A DNA stretch of 31,850 bases, taken from NCBI GenBank assembly GCA_009801015.1, contig VHZZ01006172.1, forward strand, positions 8,894-40,743, read 5' to 3'. Below, piece by piece: positions 1 to 10,029 of this stretch. Origin of the DNA: Silene noctiflora. Lineage: Eukaryota; Streptophyta; Magnoliopsida; Caryophyllales; Caryophyllaceae. The notes beneath the pieces are model-generated. The model had not been told where the DNA came from and searched no databases. It was given only the letters and a program-made list of their open reading frames with translations. Positions within the stretch are counted from its first letter, which is position 1, and each line of letters begins with the position of its first letter. A program made the position numbers and the translations under genes.

Positions 1-1720
1 GTTTTGACCTGAAACAAGTACGAAACATACCAAAGCGTAGTATATATCAAAACATAATAAATGTATGCACAACTAGCCAAAAACCATGACAAGGGGAGTC
101 AAAGTAAGCCTAAATATGCTACTAAAAAGATGTAATATAAGCACTTAACATCTAGTCATAATTAACGATTTGAGGAAAAAAAATTTGCCGACAGACATTA
201 TATAGGGTTTTTTTAATGAAAATCTCAAATCAACCATATCTTCGATCTTAAATTTCCGAATGACCATTTTCGTTTTATCAACTTATAGATCTCGAAAAGT
301 TAATCAATTTGAAAAAAAAAAAAATTAATCAATTCCGATTTATGCTCTATAATTTATGCTCAATTGAAAATTATAAAAACGATAAAAAGGTTATATTATG
401 CTTGTAAATCATATTTCAGGGATATCATGTGCACAAACTTAAAAAGTTGGATACCACGCGAAAAATGGCAAAGTTCGAGGGTATCACGTGAATTTTCCGT
501 TATATTTATTGGATGTAAATAAAATAAGGATACAAACATCTCTCTATAGCTAACTAGAATGACTCCTAAATGGAATAAGGAAATAATCTTCCTTAACCAA
601 CTTTCCTATTCTAATCGTGTGAACACGATTCCTAAGACAACTCAAATTACCTTATTCTTACCTTACCTTAAATTAGGAAACTATACTTTAACTGTTTTTA
701 GAAGACTATAATTCTATCTCAACTAGGAAAATAAATAACTCCTATTACATTAAGGAAATAATAAAACTAATTCAATTAGAATATGACTTCTTTTAGGAAA
801 AAAGTCTCGACATCACTGCCTTGGACGCCAAGTAATCATCAAAACAATACTGGAGCATTTTGGACAGTTTAGGAGTGTGTTCATTTAGCCTCATTTTGAC
901 TGAATTTCCTTAAAATACATCGTTATCACTCATTGCTCCTGCATCACTTAAGCTCTCATTTACCGAGTATGATAATTAACCATGAGTTCATATATCAATT
1001 TCGCATGATAAATTGTTGCAAATCATTTTGTATTAATTGGCACCCTTACCATGGGCGAAAAAAAAATAAAAAAACTTAAAATGGTTTTTTCTTATACGGA
1101 AAAATATAGTGTAAGTGAACAATAATGATGGAATGATTTTGTACGTGAAACATTTCTCTCTTTTGACGGGGATGAAAGCCCTCTATCTCATTTTGTGTCT
1201 TAGCTCATGTTTCATTATTTTCCTTATAATTTATAATCACTGCTTTGATATAAATTATTACCACTTTTAATTTTTATTGAAAAATGATGTCACTCGCCGA
1301 GAGTGGAGGTTCCCGTGGAAAAAAAGACTGCGAGATTTAAGGTAATGGGGAATAAAATGCGACATAAAAATGGATATTAATCATGTTGGGTAAATATATT
1401 AAGAACATTATAAATGAGATACAAGACGAGACATGAAAATGAGACAGAGAATCCATTTCTTGAGATACATATTTACATAAAACAAGCTTTTTGTTAGTCT
1501 CTTGGCATTCTCTTTTTGTTCCATTTATCTATTTAACCCGTTACTCTTTTTGTCCCAATTATTTTATTTATCTTTGATTAAAATATTTTTGAAACGAATA
1601 AAAAAAATTAAAACAGACAAATAAATAAGAGACAAAACGAGTGTAAACTAAAGACGAATATATTCATATTAAACAATAGGGTTTTTTGTCAGAAGTATTT
1701 AACATTAAGGTCACTTTGCA
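1..1720. other. AT-rich intergenic DNA with MITE remnants, no gene
   Basis: I see no credible coding region. About 215-500 has the alternating ggtatcac/gatatcat texture of a degraded plant repeat, unclassified. About 1541-1645 is a small inverted repeat: ACTCTTTTTGTCCC near 1541 pairs imperfectly with the A-rich arm ending near 1640, which resembles a short Stowaway-type MITE. The block 530-960 may be old LTR-retrotransposon sequence, but no terminus could be defined. Confidence 0.45.
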
Positions 1721-1790
1721 CGCAGATACCTAACATTATTTTTTTTCCCCAAAAGTACCTAAAGTTTATATGTGATTTGTTAACATGTAC

Positions 1791-4688
1791 TGTAACACCC
1801 ACGAAATTCCCGTTTTAGAATTTATAATTTAACTAACTATTTTATTATTTTATTTATATTTTAAACCCATTTTTTATAAAATTATTGTTCTACATGTATA
1901 ATAATAATAATGTTAATAATAATAACCGTCTTAGCTGTGTAGTAGAATTTGAGACGTGTTTTTAGTGAAATCCAACTCAATTTGAGTTGTTGGGCCTTAT
2001 ATGACTTATGTGCCTTTTCTCTATCTCTCTTCTCTTCGTAAGGCATGTGAAGTAAACCCTAACATCTTCACCCTCCTTAAAATTTCAGCAACTCTTCTCC
2101 TTGAACATCCACCATTGTTACACATTTTCTTACCAATCTTAAAACTCTCATAACTTGCTCATTTCTCAACCAAATCGACTCATTTTCGTGTCATTCTTCT
2201 CCTTGTCTCGCCCTTCTTCTTTCTATGTAAGAAAGACACCATCTTTCTTTAGATTTATACAAATCCATCTTTCTAGGGTTAGAGCTTTTCACTCAATTCC
2301 TTGGGGTTTTCATTGGAGAACGGGTAAGCTTGGAGAACTCGGGTATGGCTATTTGACGATTTGGAGTGCTATAAGGTAACGGTGATGGTTTACTCGATAT
2401 CATGTCAAATTATGTGTTTTTAATGTGAAAGTTTTAGTCTTTATGTGATTAAAGTTGATAACTTTACATGTTGTTATGTTTCTTGGTTGTTTGTTCAATG
2501 AATGATTCTATTTGTGTTTGTTGAGTAATTTTTAGTATGAAATCGCATCTCATGTTATGAATAGAATGGATAAGTCTCATATGTGGAAGTTAAGGATGAA
2601 TTGTGGTTTGTATCATGTTATTGTATTCTCATATGTCATGAAATTGTTGAAGGAAAGTGTTTGTTTGGGAATAATTGAGAAAAAGCTAGTAACTTGGATA
2701 TGTAAACAATTGGCTTGGAACAATTGGATAAAGATTGGTTGTTACAATATGTAAACTATTGATTTTCGTCTCAAGTATATCTCTGATCTCGAGTATACAT
2801 GTGAAATTATGTGTTAATTACATGTTCATAGTCGTTGGTATGCATTTATGTCGAAGTATGGAGGACTCTTGCGAGTTGTAGGACTCTTGCGAGTTGTGTG
2901 GGACTCTTGCGAGTTGTGTGGGACTCTTGTGAGTTGTAGGACTCTTGCTAGTTGTGCAGGACTCGCGCGAGTTGGTGCGCAGTTGGCCTATTTGAGCTCG
3001 GATTATAAAATGGACGTCATTTCCTCATCCGAACTCCTATTGGAGTGATTCAAAAACCTAGACCACTTGTTTTTGATGTTGTTCCATCTAGCATAGGTTC
3101 AGGGCCAAATAAGCAATTCTTAATTTGGTTTGTTTACGTTTCATCTCGTGTTTTACATAAATGCAACTTGTTCATTATCACTTGTTTATACTTTATCCAA
3201 ATGACTTGTAAATGTGAAATGGGATGTTCACTCATGTTAGAAAGGTATGAAATGACACTATGTACTTCATATGTGAGTCCCCTTTGGTTTGTTTATGTTT
3301 CACCTTGTGTTTCGTATTACTTGACTCATTTATTATCATTTGATTGTGATATGCCTAAGTAACATGAAAGTATGAAGTATAATGTTTATCATGTTATAAG
3401 AGTATGAAATGATGTTGTTAAATTCATATATGAGTCCTTACTTATTTATTATCGGTTCTTTATCGATTTTGAAATACAAAATGTTTATCTTGGATAAGTA
3501 CTTGAGTTGAGTCGTTCTCTTAGCTTATGGGAATGTCATTATGCCTTGTTACTGCTTGACTATCTTTACGCCTTACTTGTGTTATACTGGCAAGTACGGG
3601 TTTAGCCCACTTGTGTTGTGCTGGCAAGTGTGTCTTATCTCATGCCACTTCCGCCTCTTTCGTGTTGTGCTGGCGAATTGGGGTACTCGACTTCCGTGTC
3701 TGTCGATCGAGTCTTAGGTGTGGGCTGTGCTATCGCATGTCAAATCGGGAAATATACACCCCGAGAGTTTGGCCAAATTTAGACTAGGACGTACCTAGCT
3801 AGTCGTTCTACCGGAAGGATTTGTGTCTGGAGAAATAAAAGTCATGCTTGGTTATGGTTATTGGCATATGTCATTTCATGTGAGAGTTACGTCTTGTGTT
3901 GGTTGGATTTGAGAGTCTTGGTCCTATCGGATACTAGAGGTGAGATGCAAGCCTTCTAGTTGCGATATAGTCGTCAGGATTGATGCTCTCATCCGTTCTT
4001 ATGGTGAGATGCAAGCCATAACTAAGCATGTGACGTTAATAGCCACGTCCCGAGCAATGTATGTTAAAAGATTTTCAAAGTAATGGCTACGGTTTTCACT
4101 CACATGTATTATATTGTTGGCCTCTAGTTTATCTGTGTCACATAGTGTTCGTATTGACTTAAGGTTGTGTTATCATTTGATGGATTGATCAGATTATCTC
4201 ATATGAATGCTCCATATGCCTTTCTACATGGTTGATTTCACATGCATTGAATACCATTCTTATGTTATAGTGCTTATGTCAATTGGTTATGTTTCATATG
4301 CCCTAATATGTTTTTGCTTATCTGTGTTTTGAAGTGATATGGCTTGAGTTACTCTCAACTGACTGTGACATTCATTTTAACGAATGAATAGGTTGCGGGT
4401 CGATGATTATTTGGGGATTACGACGAGTGAGCTAGCGAGCGTTGTTCATATAACGACTGACCTTTCGTTGTAGTTTAGTTTAGTAGTTGATATATAACTT
4501 TTGTTTAGTCAAGGGATCAGGATCCCTTGCATTTATCTAAGTTGTAATTTGTATAAAATATTTCTTAAGTTTAAGTTTTGTTTTACGTCTTGGTGACTCC
4601 GCGGTTTTCTATATTAAAGTTTTTAAAATATCGCATTTTTCGCTACAAAGTTTATGTTTATCTTCCGTAGAAATTCAGGGATGTCACA
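1791..4688 (+). mobile_element. Solo LTR of an LTR retrotransposon (2.9 kb)
   Basis: The sequence begins TGTAACACCCACGAAATTCC and ends with GAAATTCAGGGATGTCACA, so the termini are imperfect inverted repeats of TG...CA type. The flanks carry a perfect 5-bp duplication TGTAC (1786-1790 and 4689-4693), the mark of integrase-mediated insertion. No primer-binding site, gag or pol reading frame is present, so this is a solo LTR left by recombination. The TGTAACACCC start is common in plant Ty3/Gypsy LTRs, but the lineage is inferred. The small ORFs inside show no recognisable protein. The orientation given is arbitrary. Confidence 0.82.
2863..2975. repeat. Six-unit 18-20 bp minisatellite inside the solo LTR
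   Basis: Units start at 2863, 2881, 2901, 2921, 2939 and 2959, with consensus GGACTCTTGCGAGTTGTG. Each unit contains the near-palindrome ACTC-ttgc-GAGT, so each can form a small hairpin. Another short repeat, TGTGTTGTGCTGGCAAGT, recurs in diverged form at about 3578, 3613 and 3663 in the same LTR. Confidence 0.85.
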
Positions 4689-5061
4689 TGTACTAATTAA
4701 CGTTTTCCGTCAACAAAAGTTGACTTTTTTGTTAGACTTGACAGAAAAAAAAAATGTGATTTATTTTACTCCGTCCTTACCCCCCTTTCTTTAAGACTAA
4801 TTAATCACATAATTTAACTTTTTTTTCCTCCTCTCCACCTATAAACCTTATATATCAACTCTTATCACTAGATTTAAATTATATGATTAATCAATCTTAA
4901 AAAAAGAGATTAAGGAGGGATTAAAATAAATCACATTTTCCCGTCAAGTCAAACCCCAAAATAAACTTTTTTTTACGGGGAGCGTTAAGTGCTACTTGTT
5001 ACCAAATGACATGCAAACTATAGGTACTTTTGGGTAAAAAAAATAATGTTAGGTACCTGCG

Positions 5062-5607
5062 GCCTGGCATACGAGTTAATCGGGTGGGACCAGTTAAGGC
5101 TGGATCATTTCGGTTTTCTCAATTTTTTGGGTTTGTTCGAGTCGGATCATTTCGGGTTACGGGTTTGTTTCAGATTTGTTGGTTTGGTGTGTTTCGGGTC
5201 AAGCGGATCGAATTATTTCGGATCAGGTCAATGATTAAGTGAAAAAAAGGCATTTCAAATTTGTTGTGATCCGTTAAAGTTATATTTTCTCAAGTCATTT
5301 TTAAATTAGGTGCTTTTATCTATCAATTTGATCTTTCCTTGTACAAAATACTCGTTTACAGAAACCAACGATCCTGCACTTTATTTTGTTGCGCATTAAG
5401 CAAGAGTAGAAAGAAATCAACATGTTTATCTTTTTTTTTTTTTTTTGCTGAGTATCTCTATGATTTCATACCTTGCTTGAACAATATCAATTTCAATAAT
5501 ATTAAGCAACATCGAACATATTTAAGATTTTATTTTCAGAGATAATTAATACTCCGTATACAACTTGCTTTATATATTCATACATTTCACAAAAGAAAAC
5601 ACATATA
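5062..5607. other. Intergenic: TCGGATCATTTCGGG-type repeats, poly-T and protease promoter
   Basis: Roughly 5090-5235 is built of degenerate TCGGATCATTTCGGGT-like units, typical of subterminal repeats of plant DNA transposons. A poly-T run lies at about 5431-5446. A TATA-like TATATATT at 5571-5578 lies 30-37 bp before the first protease ATG, so its 5' leader would be very short if that box is used. Confidence 0.45.
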
Positions 5608-7011
5608 ATGTCTAAAATACACAAACTCATCCTCTTTCTGTACCTTATTGATATAAGCATAATATCATTCATCTCTAGCAGCAATGGATTTTCGATGAGA
5701 ATGATTCCAATAGACTCGCACCATTTACAAATTGTACCCGAAAAAGCCACCATTGATGAACGACTTCATTTTTTTAATAACATAACAATGTCACGTATAC
5801 ACAATCGTCGAAAGCATTCATCCCCCGATGGAATCAAGTCACCATTGTCTTTGGTTCAGGCCTCTGTGTACGTAACTCAACTCCATTTGGGTGAAGGTGA
5901 TACAGCTTACTCTCCTTATGTAATGCTAGACACCGGTGCTGAATTAACATGGGTTCAATGTGAAGGTTGCAATCCTTGCTTTAAGTTAGACAAAAAATTT
6001 GCGTATAAGAAGTCCACTTCCTTTAGACGAGTCAGCCTTAATGATGAGTTGTGTTCTCCACGAAAATCTTATGGTGGATCATGTGGATTTTCTCTTCTTT
6101 ACGGAGACATAGCACCGTTACCAGAAGCCACGGGCCTTCTTGGTAGAGAAACCTTTCATTTTAAGAACTCTAGGACAAACAATATGGATACTTACCCAGG
6201 TTTGGCATTTGGATGTACACTCAGGAGCAAAAACCTTAGGTTTGGAGCAAGGCCAGACATGACCGGAAATGTTGTAGCCGGTGTATTTGGGCTTACTTCA
6301 AAGCCAAAATCGCTCTTAACCCAACTTGATGCTCAAACTCGCGGTAGATTTTTTTACTGTATACCACCAGCAATACACGTAACCTTAACAGAATCAACTA
6401 TTTACTTCGGAGATGATGCCCAAATCACCGGTGATGCTACTCGACAAGTTCAAACCATTCCAATGCAAAGTGGTTTCCATTACTATTTGCCATTAACTGG
6501 AATTAGTGTTAATAATAAACGATTACCAATCGATCCATCTATCTTTGAATATGTTGGAGACGGTAAAAAGGGATTCCTCATCGACTCTGGATCAGCTTTT
6601 AGCGCGTTACAGAGAAGTGCATATAATCCTCTGCGACAGGCCATAGAAAAATTCTTTCTTGATGCCTATGGTTGGCTTCCTAGATCTTCCCGACAAGCAT
6701 TAGCTTTTGATCTTTGTTACGCAATATACCCCGGTTATAATCAAAAACTATTTCCGAATGTAGTTCTTCATTTCTCGAGTAATGATCGGGTTGGAGAGAT
6801 TAATATGGTATTGGGTAAGGAACAATTGTTTTCTGAAGTGGAAGATGATCATGGTAAAAAACAAGGGTTTTGTATGACGATAACAGTTGTTGATGACCCG
6901 AATCACTCCGTACTTGGTTCGTTTCAACAAGTTAATTTTGGGATTTTATACGATGTTTATAATAGTCGTTTGTCTTTCGTTCCTCAAAATTGCCTGGAAA
7001 ACAGATCATAG
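5608..7011 (+). CDS. Nepenthesin/CDR1-type aspartic protease, tandem copy 1
   Basis: Intronless 467-residue pepsin-fold (family A1) protease of the atypical plant nepenthesin/CDR1-like class, expected to enter the secretory pathway. Residues 1 to about 27 form a hydrophobic signal peptide, followed by a propeptide-like stretch. The N-terminal catalytic motif is DTGAE at D108, in LDTGAELTWVQCEGC, where family members normally have DTGS. The flap motif is YGD (Y165-D167). The second catalytic motif is IDSGSAF at D326, where DSGT is usual. The protein ends in the conserved GSFQQVNFGILYDV block and a Cys near the C terminus, so it is full length. A paralogue starts 2,159 bp downstream on the same strand. 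It may be active or a specialised low-activity homologue. The family call is firm; the substrate is unknown. Confidence 0.93.
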   Translation: MSKIHKLILFLYLIDISIISFISSSNGFSMRMIPIDSHHLQIVPEKATIDERLHFFNNITMSRIHNRRKHSSPDGIKSPLSLVQASVYVTQLHLGEGDTAYSPYVMLDTGAELTWVQCEGCNPCFKLDKKFAYKKSTSFRRVSLNDELCSPRKSYGGSCGFSLLYGDIAPLPEATGLLGRETFHFKNSRTNNMDTYPGLAFGCTLRSKNLRFGARPDMTGNVVAGVFGLTSKPKSLLTQLDAQTRGRFFYCIPPAIHVTLTESTIYFGDDAQITGDATRQVQTIPMQSGFHYYLPLTGISVNNKRLPIDPSIFEYVGDGKKGFLIDSGSAFSALQRSAYNPLRQAIEKFFLDAYGWLPRSSRQALAFDLCYAIYPGYNQKLFPNVVLHFSSNDRVGEINMVLGKEQLFSEVEDDHGKKQGFCMTITVVDDPNHSVLGSFQQVNFGILYDVYNSRLSFVPQNCLENRS

Positions 7012-7766
7012 GTTTATCTTAATTAGCTCTCATTTAGTTTCTAAATAAAAGTTACAAGTTTTATTGTTCTTTTTGTGTTAATAAAACATTCTTGTAAGTG
7101 AATAATTGTGGAATAATTTTATTTAGTATCAAACCAAAAATGGCAGTCTCGTAATTGCGTTATTAGGGCAATTGCAATAGTTATAGTTAACGTTTTTCCA
7201 TTGAAACATAACTACATGAGAAACTTTTTATTTGTCCTTAATGATAAAAGTTTCATACTTTATTTGTGGATCCCTTTTTTCCCTCTTTTCATGAGATTAA
7301 ACTGGTTTCTTACTATAGAAATCGGTTTTATATAAGGAGCTCCTTATTTTTTAGTTTAATGGTTAAGGAGCTCTTTATATATGGTATGAAACTTCTTAGG
7401 GGTGTTTGGTTGGGAGGTTTGGAATGAAATAGAATGGATTCTAGTCATTTTAGTGTTTGGTTGGAGTATTTTAGAATGGAGTTGTTGGATTCTATCTCTA
7501 CCTCAACCCCTTGGAATCTCATAACCACTCCCTCCCCCATGGATTCAAACTTCATTCCTTTATACGGAGTATTTATTTCTCTAATCTTTATCCATAAAAT
7601 ACAAAAATACAAAATGTTAGACTACAAATAAGGAATTAAATGCAACAAATTAGGTAACAAATAATAAGTAGATAATTCTATCTTATGCATTCATTCATAT
7701 TCTATAAATTACATAATTCACATAAATTGTTAAACAGAAACCTCCATAAACAAAAAGAAACATACA
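7012..7766. other. Spacer between tandem proteases, with MITE fragment and promoter
   Basis: The 3' flank of copy 1 is followed at about 7396-7500 by GGGGTGTTTGGTTGGGAGG and further TTTGG/GGAATG-rich sequence, the look of one end of a plant DNA transposon. I cannot find the matching right end. About 7337-7380 has two AAGGAGCTC blocks in near-palindromic context. A TATA-like TATAAAT at 7703-7709 lies 58-64 bp before the second protease ATG, a good core-promoter spacing. Confidence 0.45.
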
Positions 7767-9179
7767 ATGTCTAATATTAAAAATATACACACAATTATTA
7801 TCTTTCGATACCTTATAATTATCGATGCTATATCGTCAATCTTTAGCATCAATGGATTAACGATGAGAATGATTCCAATAGACTCGCACCATTTACAAAT
7901 CGTACCCGAAAAATTCACCATTTATGAACGACTCCAATTTTTTAACAACGTTACAATGTCACGTATATCCAATCGTCGAAACCGTTTATTCGTCGACGGA
8001 ATCAAGTCGCCGTTCTCATTAATTCAGAACAATGTGTTCGTAACTCAACTTCATTTAAGTGACGGTGATACTACTTACTCTCCTTATGTAGCTCTAGACA
8101 CCGGTTCTGAACTAACTTGGGTTCAGTGCGAAGGTTGCAATCCTTGTTTTGGGTTAGATGGTCAAAATTTCGCGTATAAAAAGTCAACTTCCTTTAGACG
8201 AGTTGGAGTTAATGATGAATTGTGTTCTCCACCGGATTTTACCTATGAAGGATCGTGTGGCATTTCTCTCCTTTATGGAGTCGCACCTGCGTTCGCAACT
8301 GTCGAGTGCCTCTTTGGTAGAGAAACGTTTCGGTTTAAGAACTCGAGGACAAACAATATGGATGCTTACCCAGGTTTAGCATTCGGATGTGCACTTGAGA
8401 GCAAAAACCTCAAATTTGGTTCAACTAACATGAATGTAAACGTTGTCGCCGGTATCTTTGGGCTTAGTGCGAAACCTAGATCGCTCTTAACCCAACTTGA
8501 TGCTCAAACCCACGGTAGAATTTTTTACTGTATACCAACGGTTAAAGATTTTACCTTCAAAGAATCAACTATTTACTTCGGCGATGATGCCCAAATCAGT
8601 GGTGATGCTACTCGACAAGTTAAAACCATCGCGATGCAAAGTCGTATGCATTACTATTTGCCATTAACTGGAATTAGTGTTAATAAAAAACGACTGCCAA
8701 TCGATCCTTCTGTCTTTAAATATGTAGAAGGAGATGAGACGAAGGGGTTTTTCATCGACTCTGGTACACCTTTTACCGTGTTAGTAAAAAGTGCATATAA
8801 TCCTTTGCGACAAGCAATAGTCAGATTCTTTCGCGATGCCTATGGTTGGTTACCTAGATCTGCTAAACAAGCTTTTGATCTTTGTTACGCATCATATCCT
8901 CGTTATGATCAAAATCGATTTCCGGTTGTAGTTCTTCATTTCTTGAGTAATGACCAAGTTGGGGAGATTGATATGGTATTGAGCAAGGAACACTTGTTTG
9001 TTGAGATTGAAGACCTGTTTGGCGAAAAAGAAGGATTTTGTATGATGCTGGTACCTGTTGATGACCCTGATCAGTCGATACTTGGTTCGTTTCAACAAGT
9101 TAATTTTGGGATTTTATACGATGTTCATAATAGTCGTTTGTCTTTCGTTCCTCAAAATTGCTATGAAAACATATCATAG
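7767..9179 (+). CDS. Nepenthesin/CDR1-type aspartic protease, tandem copy 2
   Basis: Intronless 470-residue A1 aspartic protease, clearly a tandem duplicate of the gene at 5608. Long shared blocks include MRMIPIDSHHLQIVPEK, ELTWVQCEGCNPCF, FKNSRTNNMD, SLLTQLDAQT and GSFQQVNFGILYDV. An N-terminal hydrophobic segment of about 30 residues suggests secretion. Both catalytic loops are canonical: DTGS at D111 and DSGT at D331. The flap is changed: YGV at Y170-V172 replaces YGD, and the usual downstream Thr-Gly is lost (AFATVECLFGRETF). This reverses the pattern in copy 1. The start is supported by homology of the two N termini and similar A-rich leaders. Likely an apoplastic or vacuolar protease; the substrate is unknown. 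Confidence 0.93.
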   Translation: MSNIKNIHTIIIFRYLIIIDAISSIFSINGLTMRMIPIDSHHLQIVPEKFTIYERLQFFNNVTMSRISNRRNRLFVDGIKSPFSLIQNNVFVTQLHLSDGDTTYSPYVALDTGSELTWVQCEGCNPCFGLDGQNFAYKKSTSFRRVGVNDELCSPPDFTYEGSCGISLLYGVAPAFATVECLFGRETFRFKNSRTNNMDAYPGLAFGCALESKNLKFGSTNMNVNVVAGIFGLSAKPRSLLTQLDAQTHGRIFYCIPTVKDFTFKESTIYFGDDAQISGDATRQVKTIAMQSRMHYYLPLTGISVNKKRLPIDPSVFKYVEGDETKGFFIDSGTPFTVLVKSAYNPLRQAIVRFFRDAYGWLPRSAKQAFDLCYASYPRYDQNRFPVVVLHFLSNDQVGEIDMVLSKEHLFVEIEDLFGEKEGFCMMLVPVDDPDQSILGSFQQVNFGILYDVHNSRLSFVPQNCYENIS

Positions 9180-10029
9180 GTTTATGTTATGCTGTCATTA
9201 GTTTTAAACTAAGAAAGGTAAAGTCTGGTAGTTGCATTGTATGTTGCAGCAACATTCATGTGGATATAAAATAAATTTAGACATGATACGCTACTCGAAT
9301 ATGATGTAATATATAGAAAATCGTTCATCAATGTGACGAAGAAAACTAAAAGGGAACTCTGAGCCAAAGCAAAACCAACGATCAGGTGGCATGCATATTA
9401 TTGTTTCTGCAAGAAAAGGGTGTGCATCAGGAATGTCTCCAGCATTCCATTAACGCAGGTCGGAAACAAATTAGAATTCCTGTGAGAAAAGGGTGTGCAT
9501 CAGGAATGCCTTCAGCATTCTCTTTACGCTCAATTGTTTCGGCTTGTGTTTGGGGGATACAGTAGAGGAGTCTATATGCCGTCCCTTCTGATGATATGTG
9601 GACATGAGTCGAGTTGCATCAGGACTGTCTTAAACAGTTAAACATTCTCTCCAAGCTCTCAATCGGTTGTGAATGTTTTTACCACAACAATAGGTTGACA
9701 TAACCATTCATACTCTTTACCCAAGTAGATGGAAGAAATACTTAGTACACCGTTACTAGTATAGAAATGTCGACAAAACATTCACATACAACAGCCTTAC
9801 AGCAGCAAAAACTATGTAGAATACATCTAAGTACTATCAAACATATAGAAGGCGTCTTCAATAGGATCAAGTCCGATCAACTAGTAAAAAATAAATCACA
9901 GGAAAAGGACGGGGTCGAATAGCACGTACCTACATTTTGACCCGTGTCATGAGACCAAAGGTAGTGACTTCTTATTCTTCCACACTTTTGTTGTGCATCG
10001 GATCAAGAACCACAGACCTGAATGCTTAC
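9180..10029. other. Intergenic with a degenerate ~75-bp direct repeat; PILS 3' flank
   Basis: There is no credible gene. AGAAAAGGGTGTGCATCAGG followed by aatg(t/c)c..cagcattc occurs at about 9410-9456 and again at 9484-9530, with a more diverged third occurrence (GTTGCATCAGGACTGTC) at about 9612. Part of the region closest to 10029 should be the 3'UTR of the minus-strand PILS gene, whose polyadenylation site I cannot place. Confidence 0.45.

Larger units (their letters stand above)
1721..5061. mobile_element. Foldback MITE with long terminal inverted repeats, split by a solo LTR
   Basis: The outer ends are near-perfect inverted repeats of about 50 bp. The left arm (1721-1772) begins CGCAGATACCTAACATTATT, and the right arm (5010-5061) read in reverse begins CGCAGGTACCTAACATTATT. 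Complementarity continues inward: GACTTGAC at 4735-4742 pairs with GTCAAGTC at 4943-4950, and AATGTGATTTATTTTA at 4753-4768 pairs with its exact complement at 4923-4938. Without the LTR at 1791-4688 the element is about 440 bp and almost wholly self-complementary. It encodes nothing. I could not identify its target-site duplication, so its superfamily is open. Confidence 0.8.

Noticed and set aside
2155-3362. Several 65-105 codon frames within the solo LTR
   Set aside because: They lack homology to gag/pol or any family and lie in non-coding LTR with an internal minisatellite.
5090-5240. Frames of 62 and 70 codons
   Set aside because: They are translations of degenerate TCGGATCATTTCGGG-type repeats.
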